DNA of 64,000 bases from Porodaedalea pini (lineage: Eukaryota; Basidiomycota; Agaricomycetes; Hymenochaetales; Hymenochaetaceae), in the NCBI GenBank assembly GCA_002794775.1, contig NBAY01000014.1, forward strand, positions 186,001 through 250,000, read 5' to 3'. The notes under the pieces were generated by a model. The model saw only the letters and a program-made list of their open reading frames with translations. It did no database searches and was not told where the DNA came from. This document shows positions 23,637 through 35,080 of this stretch, in pieces (position 1 is the stretch's first letter; each line of letters begins with the position of its first letter). The translations under genes and the position numbers were made by a program.

Positions 23637-24294
23637 CTACACGCGCTCATAAGGCGGCGGACCAGTGGGCTATGACAGAAACGGTTAGCATCAACCGCCA
23701 TTTCTAGAATAAAATATAACTTACAGCGGCGTAATTTTGGTGTCCGCCGTTGAGATGCTTTCCCGCTCCCGCACCGTATGTAGGCTCCGGCATAGCTGGA
23801 CCTTGTGCACCCGCTCCCATGCTAGTCTGTCCCATAGCCGGGCCCTGTGCGTTTGGCCCAGTTGAGCGATTGCCGCCAAACATCCCTAAGCCGCCCATTC
23901 CGAGCCTTCCTCCGCCATTACCGCCATAACCAGGACCCGTGGTGGCACCTCCAGCACCCATTGGAGCCATTCCGGGACCAGCACCTGGTCCTGCGAGACG
24001 ACTGCGACGACGACGCATGCAGAGACACGCACATAGGCAGCATAACAACACGGCTACGACGATGGCTTCAGGACGAAGTAGGTTAGAACGCACTTTCAAT
24101 AGCAAAGATAGTTGTTGTGTGCTCGCACCGACAACTACTCCAGCGACAGCCCCTCCTCTGATCCTCGAGCGACTTGAACTCGTAGTGCCTGAACCACTAA
24201 CCGTGCGTGCGCTGACTTGGAGCACACTAGTACTACCTGCCGCCACAAAGGCCGAGATCGAGAATAAAATTGTCGATGTGGTTGTAGAGTGCAT
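23637..24294 (-). CDS. Small single-pass membrane protein with Gly-rich tail and PPxY end
   Basis: Model: complement(join(23637..23669,23725..24065,24129..24294)), 540 nt, 179 residues. The N-terminal 20 residues (STTTSTILFSISAFVAAG) look like a signal peptide. A short Ser/Thr-rich extracellular part follows, then RGGAVAGVVVAIVVAVLLCCLCACLCM, a membrane helix with a Cys-rich inner edge (possible palmitoylation), and an Arg cluster (RRRRSR). The cytoplasmic tail is Gly/Pro/Met-rich. Splicing of the last 10 residues gives PTGPPPYERV, with a PPxY site of the kind bound by WW domains of Rsp5-type ubiquitin ligases. This layout is common for small fungal plasma-membrane proteins of unknown role. 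Both introns (63 and 55 nt) are supported by phase and by continuity of the membrane helix. Confidence 0.75.
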
Positions 24295-25267
24295 TATGAT
24301 GGGGGTCGAGAGTAGTGGTATACGTTCTGCAGCGGCAGCCTTACTCCTTTATGAATGGCCATGGTTGAGTGGATTGCGGAGTATCACTGCCAGTGGGTAC
24401 CACTGTACCAGAAATAGGTGGCAGTGACGAGTGATGACCGCATAATTGATGACAAAAATGCTTTTCAGAGGTACATAAGCACATGTCACGTGTGGCTGTG
24501 TTTGTGCCTGCCCTCTACGTGACGCTGCACTGAAAATGTCTTGAGCATTGGAACTCTCTAAGAGCCTGATTAATACGAGGAGAACCTGCTCAGAGCTGAC
24601 GTGCGGCTCCTGCAAGGCGGACTTAGGCTTCATGAACCATGAGGAGGACGGGGCTCGGGACAACGAGCACTCCTCTCAGTCCTTGACCTTCTCTAAAATC
24701 GTGAGCAGGTGTGTGCAATTGAATTCGATCGTTCTGTGCTCGTCACTCTATTTGTGGCTCTCAAAAAAGTATAAAATGGCCTTTCTGAGACGTCTCTTCG
24801 TAAAGGCTATTTCGAGACTCACTTGATAAGTATCTACATACATTTCGAGAACGTCTCTAATTGATCTACGCTCTTCCCAAAGGTGTGAATAGAACATTAA
24901 GAGCTTCGGCTGTTGTTGATTAGTACTGCTTGTGAGAACGGTCACGACCATTTCCGTGAGGCGAAGGCAAGGAAGGAGTTCCGGGAATGCAAACAAAGGC
25001 TAGGCATACAGGTACGCAGTTTAGGCATCGTTGCATCCTGCTGTTTATCATACTCGGCAGTATTGTGAGTAGGAGTCACCTTCACTTGCTCGACATTTTG
25101 CACACAACGCACTTCGTTCGACCTGCAAAGGTTCGTCAGATTTTCAAGATTTACATTCTATGTGATTCACTGGTAGACGACGGACAAAGGTGCGTGCCTG
25201 TCATATTCTGAATTAGAAGTCGCTCACATTAATAGGCTGACGTACGAAACATAAATTTCGGTGCGCA
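24295..25267. other. Intergenic; possible unrecognised reverse-strand exons
   Basis: Reverse strand 24823-24999 is a 59-codon open stretch bounded by an AG acceptor and a GTGAGT donor (FPELLPCLRLTEMVVTV ... RDVLEMYVDTYQ). A second open block at about 24530-24680 (KSALQEPHVSSEQVLL ... DIFSAAS) could be its next exon. Composition is protein-like, but I recognise no family, and no start or stop can be placed. It may be a gene remnant. Confidence 0.25.
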
Positions 25268-26165
25268 ATGAGCGTGACGAACACTGCTGAATATCCCAGC
25301 TACCACCCCGCTTACAATGCCCCCAACACAGACATCGTACTCCGTTCGAGCAATGATGTGTTATTCCACGTCCACTCGCTGATCATGAAGATGGCGTCGA
25401 ACGTCTTCCGTGACTTGCTGGAGCTGTCCTGTTGTTCAAACGAGAGCTCGGACGAACCGATAGTAATCAGCGAGGATTCAAAAAGCCTCGAAGCGCTTCT
25501 GGACATCATCTGCCCTGATAAGGGCTTTTGAGCTGCATCAGCCCTTCCGTTCGAGCTCTACGAGAAACTCGTCATAGCAGCAGAGAAGTATGAGATGCCT
25601 GCGGCAGTGCGGCTATTAAAGACCTGCGTATTTTCTCATCTGCGGCATGCTATCAGTATCCACCATTATGGATGTACGGCTTAGTGCACCGACTTGGAGG
25701 AAAGAACTCTCAAATACGACTTTGCAGACCCCGGAGTAGAAAATCAGTTGGAATGCCTTGACTCATAGCATGTGGTAGAGCTGACGAGGCTACGTCGGGC
25801 GCGCAGAGACGCATTCGAAGAAATACTTAATCTCCCTGGAAGCATTAATAAACTGCGGCATCGTGCCTTCGTTAGCCGTTGTCACTCTGTCATAGTCATT
25901 TTGGAGATCCTCCATTGTGGGCCATGTTTCGCTACAAAGTGTCAAAGGAAATGGAGAAGGACACTTTTGGAGACTTCCTACGGAGTCGCTCCTCTACGGC
26001 AATAGTGAGTTTTCCGGGATGTGGAAAATCGAATGCGGTTGTTACACATCGCAGCTACCTGTTCTCGACAGAAACAAGATCACAACGACAATTCAGGAGG
26101 AGTCAGACGCATTTCGGACGTTCTACTCAATGAAGTTGTCCTTATTTTATACAGAATACGATTAG
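25268..26165 (+). pseudogene. BTB/POZ-domain paralog, decayed
   Basis: ATG at 25268 opens a BTB core (YHPAYNAPNTDIVLRSSNDVLFHVHSLIMKMASNVFRDLL). Stops and frame changes follow from 25529 onward. Later family blocks are still visible in scattered frames: ELYEKLVIAAEKYEMPAAVRLL, VVELTRLRRARRDAFEEIL and YKVSKEMEKDTFGDFL. The order matches the intact paralogs at 39450, 40716 and 49890. BTB domains of this type dimerise and often link cullin-3 ligases to substrates; here the product would be only an 87-residue BTB stub. Confidence 0.8.
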
Positions 26166-26676
26166 TATTTAGATGAGTAATCAGATGGATACTGTCCTCG
26201 ATACGGTGTGCTGGAATTTTTGACCACTTTCATGTTATGCCTGGCCTTCATTACACGGAGCTATTGCCTGCATTTATATATTATAAAGATAAAAGAGTAG
26301 GAGATGGGCCAGCACTGTAAGTGGCGGTGACGGCTCTGGGATAACGAGGAGAAGATGAAGCATGATTTCCTATATTCTGGACTGGCCCGGCCATTCTTTA
26401 GAACTCAGATCTCACTCCACGGAGTTTGACCAATTAGTAGTAACTTGCGGCGAACGTGGTCTTCTGACAGACTTCTCCAACTTTATCCGAACGATGACAA
26501 AGTCACCGTTTATAGTGAATTATACAAATACGGCTTGCTAGCTCCGCGTCCTCTTCACCGAGTCCCTTCCCTCATGTACAGTCCACTTGCCACTCGTGCA
26601 TCGCCAGTAAGCCCCGCAAACAATATTTTAATTCATTGAAGCCGATGATTTGCGACAGAACCTTGACTGTGAAATT
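26166..26676. other. Intergenic between BTB pseudogenes
   Basis: No supported feature. AT-rich, with no repeat boundaries that I could define. Confidence 0.4.
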
Positions 26677-27589
26677 ATGCCAAATGCAGAGACCGAATCA
26701 CACCACGCAGAAAGCAAGTTTCATCCCGCGTACACTTTTCCTGACGCAGACCTTGTCTTGAAATCGAGCGACGGGACACTCTTTCGAGTCCATTCGATGA
26801 TAATGAAGCTAGCGTCGCCTTTCTTTCGTGATATGATAGGACTGCCACAGCCGCAAAGCGGCAACGCATCTGATGATACAATTGCAATGTCAGAGGACAA
26901 GGAAACCCTGAAGAATCTTCTGGATATGGTGTACCCTGATAGAGGATTCGATCCAGCGGACGTGACGTCTTTCGACCTCTTCAGAAAACTCTGCATTGCA
27001 GCGGAGAAATACGACTTGCCCGCCGCTACCAGTCATTTGCGCAGCTTTTCATCTTCAGATGCCCATGATTTCCCACCAATATCTGGGTAGAGGAGGCAAA
27101 GTCGGTTTCGTCGAAGACGCTCACCAAGTCACTTCACCTACCAGACACTCAGGAGCAGCTCTTGACCTGCAGTCCAGAAGCCATCCTGAAGCTCATAAAC
27201 CTTCACAGATCACGTATCACTGGCATTGCACAACTGTTTGAACTTCAATCTCCGGAATTACCCGTCGTCAATAGTCGTCGAATGAATTGGTCTGTCGTGA
27301 ATCAGCGCAGACGGGATACTTCCAGACGCGGAAATACAGCATATTCACATATCCTCGATTTTCCAGCTCTGCGGGCCTTCGTATACAGGCTGTCGAGGGA
27401 AATGGCGAACTGCCCACGCGGAGATTTCCTCAGGACGAGAGGATTCTATGAAGAAATAGATGTTTCTCCAATTTGGTCGTTGAATGCTCCCAGATTGGGT
27501 GTATCCATGGAAATCAGATTATCCTTCTGAAGGAGGAGTTTATACGAGAGCTCGGGCAGGAATTAGACCGATTGCCTAAGACCATTTGA
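26677..27589 (+). pseudogene. BTB/POZ-domain paralog with internal deletion and frameshift
   Basis: From ATG 26677, an N-terminal BTB domain reads cleanly (FHPAYTFPDADLVLKSSDGTLFRVHSMIMKLASPFFRDMIG ... FDLFRKLCIAAEKYDLPAA). At about 27083 the frame jumps after DFPPI. The next block, WVEEAKSVSSKTLTKSLHLPDTQEQLL, is in another frame and about ten residues of the family pattern are missing, so this is a small out-of-frame deletion. A second shift at about 27500 separates IWSLNAP from the terminal GQELDRLPKTI block. The family ending LPKTI/V is preserved, so the copy is complete in extent but broken. A truncated 137-residue BTB product from 26677 is the most that could be made. Confidence 0.82.
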
Positions 27590-27790
27590 GGCTTGTCATG
27601 GTGAGGACTTTCATTGCTGCTTTTTGTTAATTTTTTACCTGTGGTAATGATTTTGTAGGCACTCTGATGGGATGCCTAATGTACACGAATATACTGAATC
27701 GCGATCTTGTACTATACATCAGTTTGCTGTCATTCGCCACGAATTCATAGTGATATATGTAAGAGGCTCAAGAAAGAGAAGACGTCCTCC

Positions 27791-29562
27791 CTAATGGACG
27801 TTTCTGCTTCCAACCCGTTCTTCAAACATCTCAATAGCTCTCTTCCTGTCATCCTCAATATCGGTCGTCCACGCCCACTCCCAATTCTTCACCACCACAT
27901 GTCCGACCTCCTTCAGCTTCCTCTCATCATCTTCGCTCATCTTACCCTCCTTCACCGCCGCATCTCCGAGATCCAAATCTGCAAAGCGTGGGTCCACAAA
28001 TTCATAGAGCTTCCCATTCAGGCGTGAGAGCCGCTGAACTTCGTTCCCGTGCGGCAGACGCACCGCTTCGTACACCTTGAGCGACTCATGGAGAGTGTCG
28101 CGCGTAGTTAGCGGGTGAGCGAGGAGAGCCGCGAGGATGTAAGCATCCTCAATAGCTTGGCCGGCGCCTGAGCCTAGATGTGGAGTCATAGCGTGCGCAG
28201 CGTCTCCGGCGAGGGCGACGCGATCATGGACGCTAGTTGGGACGGCTTTGAGATTGTTGATGACCCAACGAGAAGGATTTTCTATGCACTGCGAAAGGAA
28301 AAGACTCAAATTATTGTTATAAGTATGAGATGGATTACTAACTTGAAGAAGCTGCTGCACTTCGTCCTCCCAGCCGCCGTACTGCTCGAGCAGCTCCGCT
28401 TGCGTGCGCTCCTGGACCATTTTGCCTTCGAAGATGGTACCATCTTTGTCCGGCCAAGAACAGAAAGCGACGACGTTGACGAGGCGGCCTTTTGAGATAG
28501 GGAATACTATGAGATGCTTCGCGGGTCCGTAAATAAGAGAAGCGGAATTATATGTGTCCTCATGCATACCTTGTCTTTTCCCATGTACTGCGCAGTACCA
28601 AAGTGAAAAGTTTAGCATTGGAGTGAAAGATGAGAATAATTCTACTGACGTTCTGAGGCGTGAGCATAGCTCGGTGGTTCGGGTTGAGCTTCGCAAGCTT
28701 CTCGCGCGGAATAACACCGCGATATGCGACGCTGCCGCTCCAGACAGGATCGACCACCCCACGAAGCGTTTCCGCCGTCTTCTTACCTTCCTCACTACCG
28801 TTTTTCTCCGCGTCTCTTGCAACTAGCTCAAGCAGGGTATGGCGCACAGCAGAGTGTATCCCGTCACAACCGATCAGAACGTCACAGATCGCTGTGGATC
28901 CATCTTTGAATGACATGGTTATCGGAGAAGCAGACCAAGATTGCGACGAGGGCGTGTAGGAGACGAGACGTTTTGAGAAGTATGTGGTTGTTGTCTCTGT
29001 ATCAAGTTCCTCTGCGAGAGCGTCGAGGAGGTCGGCGCGGTAGAATGAAAGATTACCCACTGTATGGATGCGTTGATCAACGTCAGCTTGAGCAATCAGT
29101 AAGAGAACGTACTCGGGGCCATTATTTCATAGAAAGAAACTCCTTTGACTTGATCGGACTTGCGCATCTCAAATGCGAGACCTAGGACCTTAACATCAAC
29201 AGCTATTTCAGGCTAAGAAACGTGGAACCCACGAGGTTCTTCTTCTTGCTCTGGGATCTCGACGAGTTTCCCGAGTGTATTCTTAAGTCCAAGGATCTTC
29301 ATCACCTTCCAGGGCCTCCGCCACATAGCGACGCCAGCGCCGATTTCGGAGAACTTGTGTGCGGCCTCATAAATGTCAATGTGGATGTCTTTTTTCTCTG
29401 CAGACAAGCGAGAGATCGCGATGGCAGTCGTCAGCCCAGCGATGCCACCACCGCTTCGATGAGAGTTAGGGACGTGGAGATGGACGTGGAGATGGACGTG
29501 GAGATGGACAAGGACAGGAGCCGAGCTCACCAGACTGCTACAGTGAACTTCGGTGTTGACAT
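27791..29562 (-). CDS. FAD-dependent monooxygenase (salicylate hydroxylase-like), intact
   Basis: Model: complement(join(27791..28288,28343..28516,28570..28587,28650..29059,29113..29181,29233..29453,29531..29562)), 1422 nt, 473 residues. All six introns (51-77 nt) keep phase; one exon is only 18 nt (YMGKDK). Motifs of class A flavoprotein hydroxylases: GGGIAGLTTAIAIS at residues 12-25 (FAD Rossmann turn), the DG motif VLIGCDGIHSAVR near 168-180, and the GD motif GDAAHAMTPHLGSGAGQAIEDA from 336. Members use NAD(P)H and O2 to hydroxylate aromatic substrates such as salicylate; the substrate here cannot be read from sequence. No signal peptide, so probably cytosolic. The first intron holds about 3.5 copies of a 12-bp repeat (GGAGATGGACGT). 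Two broken paralogs lie at 8957 and 12102. Confidence 0.9.
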
Positions 29563-30217
29563 ATTTCAGCAAAGGACACTCTTTCTCGGCGAACAATGCA
29601 AAATGTGGTGGCTGCTGAAGAGTTGAAGAGCAGACAACAGAACTTTAAGAAGCACGCTGTCCCTAGTCTGGACTTCGGTGTGCGATATCGTTGCCATGTC
29701 GAGCAGCTCAAGCTCAAAGTTTAGCTTCCGCCAACTAGGAGCGACGCTTTTGCCTGGCAGCGTACGACAGCCAATCACTTATTCACTCAATCTGAATACG
29801 ATTGAACATAGGAGGCAGGAATGACCGGTGGGAACGCATTAAAATGGTGAGCTGAGTGAGCTTCAATCGTTATTCGGACGACTTCGACATTCTCTAGAAG
29901 AGATTAATATTGTGAGGTGCGTCGTTCCCGTCGGCGTTGGTGTTGCGCAGTAGAGCGAGCAAGAGCTCACATACGATGTAGTAGTAAGAAAAAGAGCAGT
30001 TCGCGGACAGCCGAACCGCGGTTTGGTTCGTTGTCCAGTACAAACAAATTCGGTTTAGTCAAAGTTCGGCAAAAAAAAAAAGAAAAAAGCTCGAACCAAA
30101 CCCAACAGTAGCTAATATATACAGCTAGTTGTCAATCCTAAATACAATCGGTTCTAAGGCTGTAACGAGGGGTACGAGTTTAGTCGATATGTGAATTTAT
30201 GAACAAAGTCTGAATCG
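29563..30217. other. Intergenic
   Basis: No gene seen. The part nearest 30217 (about 30120-30217) resembles 34985-35080 downstream of the second F-box paralog, so it belongs to the duplicated unit. Confidence 0.45.
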
Positions 30218-32624
30218 CTAAGCGAATTTGAGAGTGTCTCGAAAATTCATGTCCCATTCATCATTGGACCAGGTTTCCATAGTAGCGTCATCCGGGCTCC
30301 TTTCAGTTTTGCTATCCTGGTATCTTCGGATCCTAAAAACGGCGCTGGCGATCCGACCTCGAACGAAGACATTCTCTGGTGATACCCATTCCCTGAGATT
30401 TCTTTGCGTTTCGTAATCGGTGAGGTGAGCAATAATTGATGGCGGGTCGGACAGCAACTGTCTGTAAGTGCGCGGCAGAATCCCTAGGATAATATCATGC
30501 TCGTCTTCAAAATCTATAAGGCTCTCATCATCTCCAGTCGGCCATCGAGATCTACAATAAAACAAGCGTTCTCCGACACGAAAGACGACACGTTTGTGGT
30601 CTTTTACGTCGTAGATGACAGGAATGATCTCGCCTAATATCTGGAGTCGATTCCTTGCAAGTGTTGACGTCGTTTTATCCAGGAAATCGTTATCTAGAGA
30701 TTCCCATCGAGAAAATGGCGTGATCCAGTCCCATATACACTGGAACTGGGACCAGTCATTCGACCAGTTTGAGAACGGCCACAATCCATTGCCTTGATCG
30801 TGCCAAAAACGAACTGCTTCCTCCCGGAGTGCCAGAGGGAAATCGTCCCAGATCTTATATGACTTCCGGATTTTATAAAATATCGGCAGATCTAGACTGG
30901 TTGGAACCTGCAAAGATTATTTCCAGTCCTGAGTGGGGAGCAAATATAGCTAACATACCTGGGAGATTCTCTGAAATTTCGACATCGCGACTCCTTCCGC
31001 TGAATCTCTAGGTAGATCGTCCCATAAGCTTCCACGAGCAATAACCTCCTTCTCCAAGAATGATACGAGTCGGACATCCCCTGAAACGGTACCGGCGAGC
31101 AGGAGGCCTCTCCCATCGTCAAAATCGAGACAGGAGATCAAGTGCAGAAGGGGGAGCTCGTCTTTACGCACGAGTACAGATTCACCAAAGATTGAATATT
31201 GTTGACCCTCTCCAGTGTCCACAGGCGCGTGTATATGCGCCGTCGAAAGGACAGGAGACATCCATATGCTAGTTTCCAGCGATGTCATACAAAAAACCCT
31301 TCGAGCCGACCGTCCCATACAGTACTTATGCAAAACCCAGGGCATTGAGACTCCCGGAGGATTATTGTTCAACGCCTCAGTCACAGAAAATGTTGACACT
31401 CCCCCTGGCTGTTCCTCAAGCAGTAGCAATGCTTGTCGGAGCTCGGAGTCGAAATCTTGAAAGTAGACACGTATGACTACATCAGTGTGATCCCGACCTC
31501 GCGTTGCGATGGTATCATCTATGAACTGGCCATCACACACATCTTCATTAAGAGACAGCTTCGTTACGTGCTTTGCGTCAGATGCGATATCAGCACTCGA
31601 CATTTCCGGAGCGGAGAAAACATGGATTGCAGTACGGTGCAGTGTGAATACGTATCCGCTCTTGACAGACATTGCTATGCATGCCTCCTGGAATGAAACA
31701 GAATGATCTAAGTTAAAATGAGCCTGAGTAAGAACAAGATGAATTTACGAGAGGAAGCGGCGAGGGCAACTGCGGAGAAGCATCGTTTGATGGACACAAC
31801 TTGTAGGAGTTTTCCGTCGACCAGTCTGCGATATACGGATAAGTATCGTCTCCCTTTCGGACAGCGAAACCGATAAGGCTTCCTCTTAGAAATAGCACAT
31901 GTGATGCATCAGGTATCGAGGCGAGTTGACGAAAAGTAACCTTCCCCCGAGACTGAGAAATACCGAGAACAAGAATGTATGGAACCCTTGAAGCATAGAG
32001 TTAAAATCCCGCATCACGAATAAGATCAGACAAACGTACGAAGCTCCGACCGTGATTGCGAACCGCAGGAGTCCATTGGAGTCGTCCAGCTGCCCATCGA
32101 TAACAGGCGACTCCAAATAAATCCTTGCGGCAAGTTGTATTTCACCCTCCGGTATGATCTCCCACATAGACAGCTCGCTCTGCTCAAAACAAGCCGATGC
32201 TATTAAGCACCAATGTCCGTAGATGAGCTTCAGCCAGGTCACACTGAGACCATGGCGATTCCCAATTCTGCGAAGGGACAACTTTCTATTCGCTTTTGCG
32301 TAGTTTCTGTCGAGCATGACGGCATGCTTAACCCATGACTCAATATCATGTGCTTCCACATCCTTAACACTGCGTATGTTGTACGGGATACAACGAGATC
32401 GAGCCTTCACGTCTCGGTCGAATATATGAACCCAAAGTTGTTTATCGCCTGAGACTGCAGCCGATAATACAGAGCACGTCTGCCGGGGAATATTTGAACT
32501 AAGAGTACGGAGGCTCCTGCTAGCTATGGTGGCTTACCTGACGAAGACGTAAGACATCTTCTAGACTGAGTTCCGACCAAACTGCAGAGTGCACGTCTTG
32601 AGGAAGTGCTAGAATGTCCGGCAT
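30218..32624 (-). CDS. F-box protein, paralog A
   Basis: Model: complement(join(30218..30907,30959..31687,31749..31986,32040..32479,32538..32624)), 2184 nt, 727 residues; four introns of 51-61 nt, all in phase. The N-terminus DILALPQDVHSAVWSELSLEDVLRLRQTCSVLS ... LWVHIF is an F-box, split by intron 1, which would bind Skp1 in an SCF ubiquitin ligase. The remainder has spaced WD40/propeller-like strands (LLHLISCLDFDDGRGLLLAGTVSGDVRLVSF; WCLIASACFEQSELSMWEI) and probably forms the substrate-binding part. The C-terminal 230 residues (LRFWHDQGNGLWPFSNWSNDW ... RDTLKF) are strongly conserved with paralog B. No ligand or substrate can be named. Its upstream region carries nested transposons from about 200 bp before the ATG, which may alter expression. 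Confidence 0.85.
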
Positions 32625-33131
32625 ATTACTTTGGAGAGCCTAGAATATTCAGCGTTTCTAATACTTCAGGCATCGAGGGAAAATGAAGGATAGCTTAAGA
32701 GGAGCGAGAAAAGAGCCAGTCCAGCGCACGAAAGGACGGAACAAGATCAAATACGCGAAAGAAAAGAAACGACGGGAACAAGAACACCAAAACGAGCTGA
32801 ATAGCCGACGTGACCGAGTCGCCAGTACTACAGTCGATAGCGGCTAAAGCCGACAACTGAAAACGCGTAAACTTGCAACTCTATCTCCTCCCTCAAACCA
32901 CGTTATTTAGCCGTGAAAATACATGAATAGATAGCTTTAGTAGATCTGAACAAAACTTGTTGCTTATTTTCTTTTTTTTGTGAGGGGCATAATTTTTCAT
33001 GACAAGATTTGAAACAAATATTTAAATAAATAAAAATCATTTTATTTTATTACCAAGATGACCAAGAAAGGGAATTTTACATAACAAAAACGCCGATCAT
33101 AACTACTTTTCCAATAGCTGGAGGGCCGCAC

Positions 33132-34359
33132 TAGGGACTGACATGGAGTCATCCATCTCCATCCGTCTCCACCCCATCAATATCCGTATCCATATGGATA
33201 ATTATCCACGGATTGATGGGGTATCCGTGGATAAGTTCACACGAGCAGGTGATTTGGTTATATAATGAAAAAGAATCAAAAAATACTAAAAAAGGAACTG
33301 TTCAAATGCCAAGACCCACGCGTGCGAGTCTTGACATCACATGACTGACAATTCATAATTCCTGCTATCTACTACAAGCAGGTCCAACCGCAAAGGACAA
33401 AAGAAAGGAAGAACTGATCGTAGCTATGAGGCTGCCCATGTCAAGGCGCGAAGTGTGTTACGCAGAGTGTATGCGTTGTCGGGGGATATACCGACGAATT
33501 AGATGATGAAAAGAGATGGGGCATGATGAGATGATGTCTTCATATTCAAACTGAAGGGATGCAGCATATTCGTAGTATGTGGAGTAATTGAAATTGAAGG
33601 GGAATACGAAAACAAAGGGAATGAGATGGGACAAGTCCGGAGGGTGCTGTCCATACATCATTGCTAATTCATAGGGTAAACCCGGTGCGGGTATGAAAGG
33701 CTTCGCACAAGGGTTGAGGGGAAGAAAGCCGATATCTGACGGCAGACCGGGTTGTGCATCCGGAGGTGTATGGTAACCGACAAAAGCCGGTTCGAATCGA
33801 TTGTGTGGGTCGGCCGATAGGGCCCGAAGTTCAGTGATGATGTCGACCGATGAGGCCGAAGGCGATGGGGGCGATGAGGTGTATAGTGTCGCTGCAGCGA
33901 GCAGGCGACGGCGTATAAAGTGGAACGTTTCTCTATCCGAGGCAGGAGGCTCAGGTAGGCTCGGTGGCTTGGGATGTCTGGCCTGGCGACGGCTATGGCG
34001 TCTGCGACAAGGCGAGGTACAATGTAGGGTAAGGGGGTGGCACAGTGGTGACGCCAACGACGATCTCAAATCCAAGACTGCCGATATGATGCGGTCAAGG
34101 ACACGGTTAAAACGGAGGGTAGTTCTGCGATAATGCATGGAGGGATCACGCATCGTCAACGGGGCAAGGTCTCAGCACAATGTTCCCACGATAGGGATGA
34201 TGGGAGTTAGAGGATGATGACTGACAAACAACGACTTTACCATGGCTTCAGTGTTACGCGGTGGGATATCCATCTATCCGTGGGAATCTATCCATGGATG
34301 ATCCATCATCCGTATCCGTGGATACGGATGGTGGATATCCACCTCCATGTCAGTCCCTA
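33132..34359. mobile_element. Nested hAT-like non-autonomous element, 1228 bp
   Basis: Perfect 8-bp target duplication GGCCGCAC at 33124-33131 and 34360-34367, and perfect 17-bp inverted ends TAGGGACTGACATGGAG. An 8-bp duplication with TAGGG-type ends points to the hAT superfamily. Subterminal regions at both ends are packed with ATCCGTGGATA and TATCCA words in both orientations, as expected of transposase-binding repeats. It contains one 231-codon reverse-strand frame that does not look like a transposase. Confidence 0.85.
33458..34153 (-). CDS. Uncharacterised ORF inside the hAT-like element
   Basis: 231-codon open frame from ATG 34153. The N-terminal half is Arg/Pro/Ser-rich. The C-terminal half has FHFIRRRLLAAATLYTS and LPYELAMMYGQHPPDLSHLIPFVFVFPFNFNYSTYYEYAA, which look like ordinary protein. 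No hAT dimerisation or DDE motif is seen, so it is not the transposase. It could be a captured host fragment or chance. No copy elsewhere in the window. Confidence 0.3.
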   Translation of the reverse strand: MRDPSMHYRRTTLRFNRVLDRIISAVLDLRSSLASPLCHPLTLHCTSPCRRRHSRRQARHPKPPSLPEPPASDRETFHFIRRRLLAAATLYTSSPPSPSASSVDIITELRALSADPHNRFEPAFVGYHTPPDAQPGLPSDIGFLPLNPCAKPFIPAPGLPYELAMMYGQHPPDLSHLIPFVFVFPFNFNYSTYYEYAASLQFEYEDIISSCPISFHHLIRRYIPRQRIHSA

Positions 34360-34766
34360 GGCCGCACGAACCTCTTTGCTATCGGGGATGCTACGGTGAG
34401 ACTTGTACTTCTTCACGGCACGTGCGGCCTGAAGAAAATCAAGACCTTTCCTACTTTAGTGCTGCCAGCTGTTCTCTTAGCTATAGCAACCTTACTTTTA
34501 GCCCTTTTCTGGGGCATTTCGTGCAGATCTCGTCAGCTAAGATGGCGGGAAGAGGCAAAGCAAGCTTGACAGCTCAGCCCCTATTTTTTTTAATTTTTTT
34601 TTTTGCATTTTTTTTAGCAAGATTTGAAACATTTTGATGGCCCATCAAAGACCACGGATTCATGAGTATTTGCTTACTTCTATTACAGAAAAAAAAATCC
34701 CAGACCCGTACGCTCAAAACTCCGGGCTGGGCCGAGTTGATGCGAACTGCCGCTACCGACTGTAGT

Positions 34767-35080
34767 GCGATCGTCGGTCAATTGCCCGAAATGCTCAACG
34801 ACCGGAATATTAATGTAAATGACGCCGTCCTATCAGCCAAGCTCAATATGCATTTATGCCTTACTGCGCTGTTTCCACCCGGCTCCTGAGAGGGAAGATA
34901 TAATGTCTTAAACCAAAGTGACTCCACGAAATGAAGCCATGAGAATGCATTCATATGGTGCGACTTTGTAGATGCAAGCAATTAGTGAACTAGTTGTCAG
35001 TCCTAAAATTCAAATCGGCTCTGAAATTATAACAATATAAACTTGGTTGGTATCGGAATTTACAAACAAAATCTAAATCA
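34767..35080. repeat. Duplicated flank of the F-box unit
   Basis: GCGATCGTCGGTCAATTGCCCGAAATG (34767-34793) matches the upstream flank of paralog B at about 37690-37718. The part before 35080 matches the 3' flank of paralog A. This marks the seam of a tandem segmental duplication. No gene here. Confidence 0.5.

Larger units (their letters stand above)
32827..34766. mobile_element. Outer DNA transposon, 1.94 kb, upstream of F-box paralog A
   Basis: The ends are inverted repeats: ACTACAGTCGATAGCGGC (32827-32844) against GCCGCTACCGACTGTAGT (34749-34766), 17 of 18 matching. The sequence flanking paralog B reads straight across the equivalent point (GACCGAGTCACCGGTTGCGATCGTCGG at about 37675-37701), so the insertion has an empty site in the window. 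The right terminus reads CACTACAG outward to inward, reminiscent of CACTA elements, but no clear target duplication is visible. Inside are AT-rich DNA and a second nested element. No transposase. Confidence 0.6.

Noticed and set aside
33458..34153. hAT transposase
   Set aside because: No catalytic or dimerisation motif and too short; kept only as an unknown ORF.
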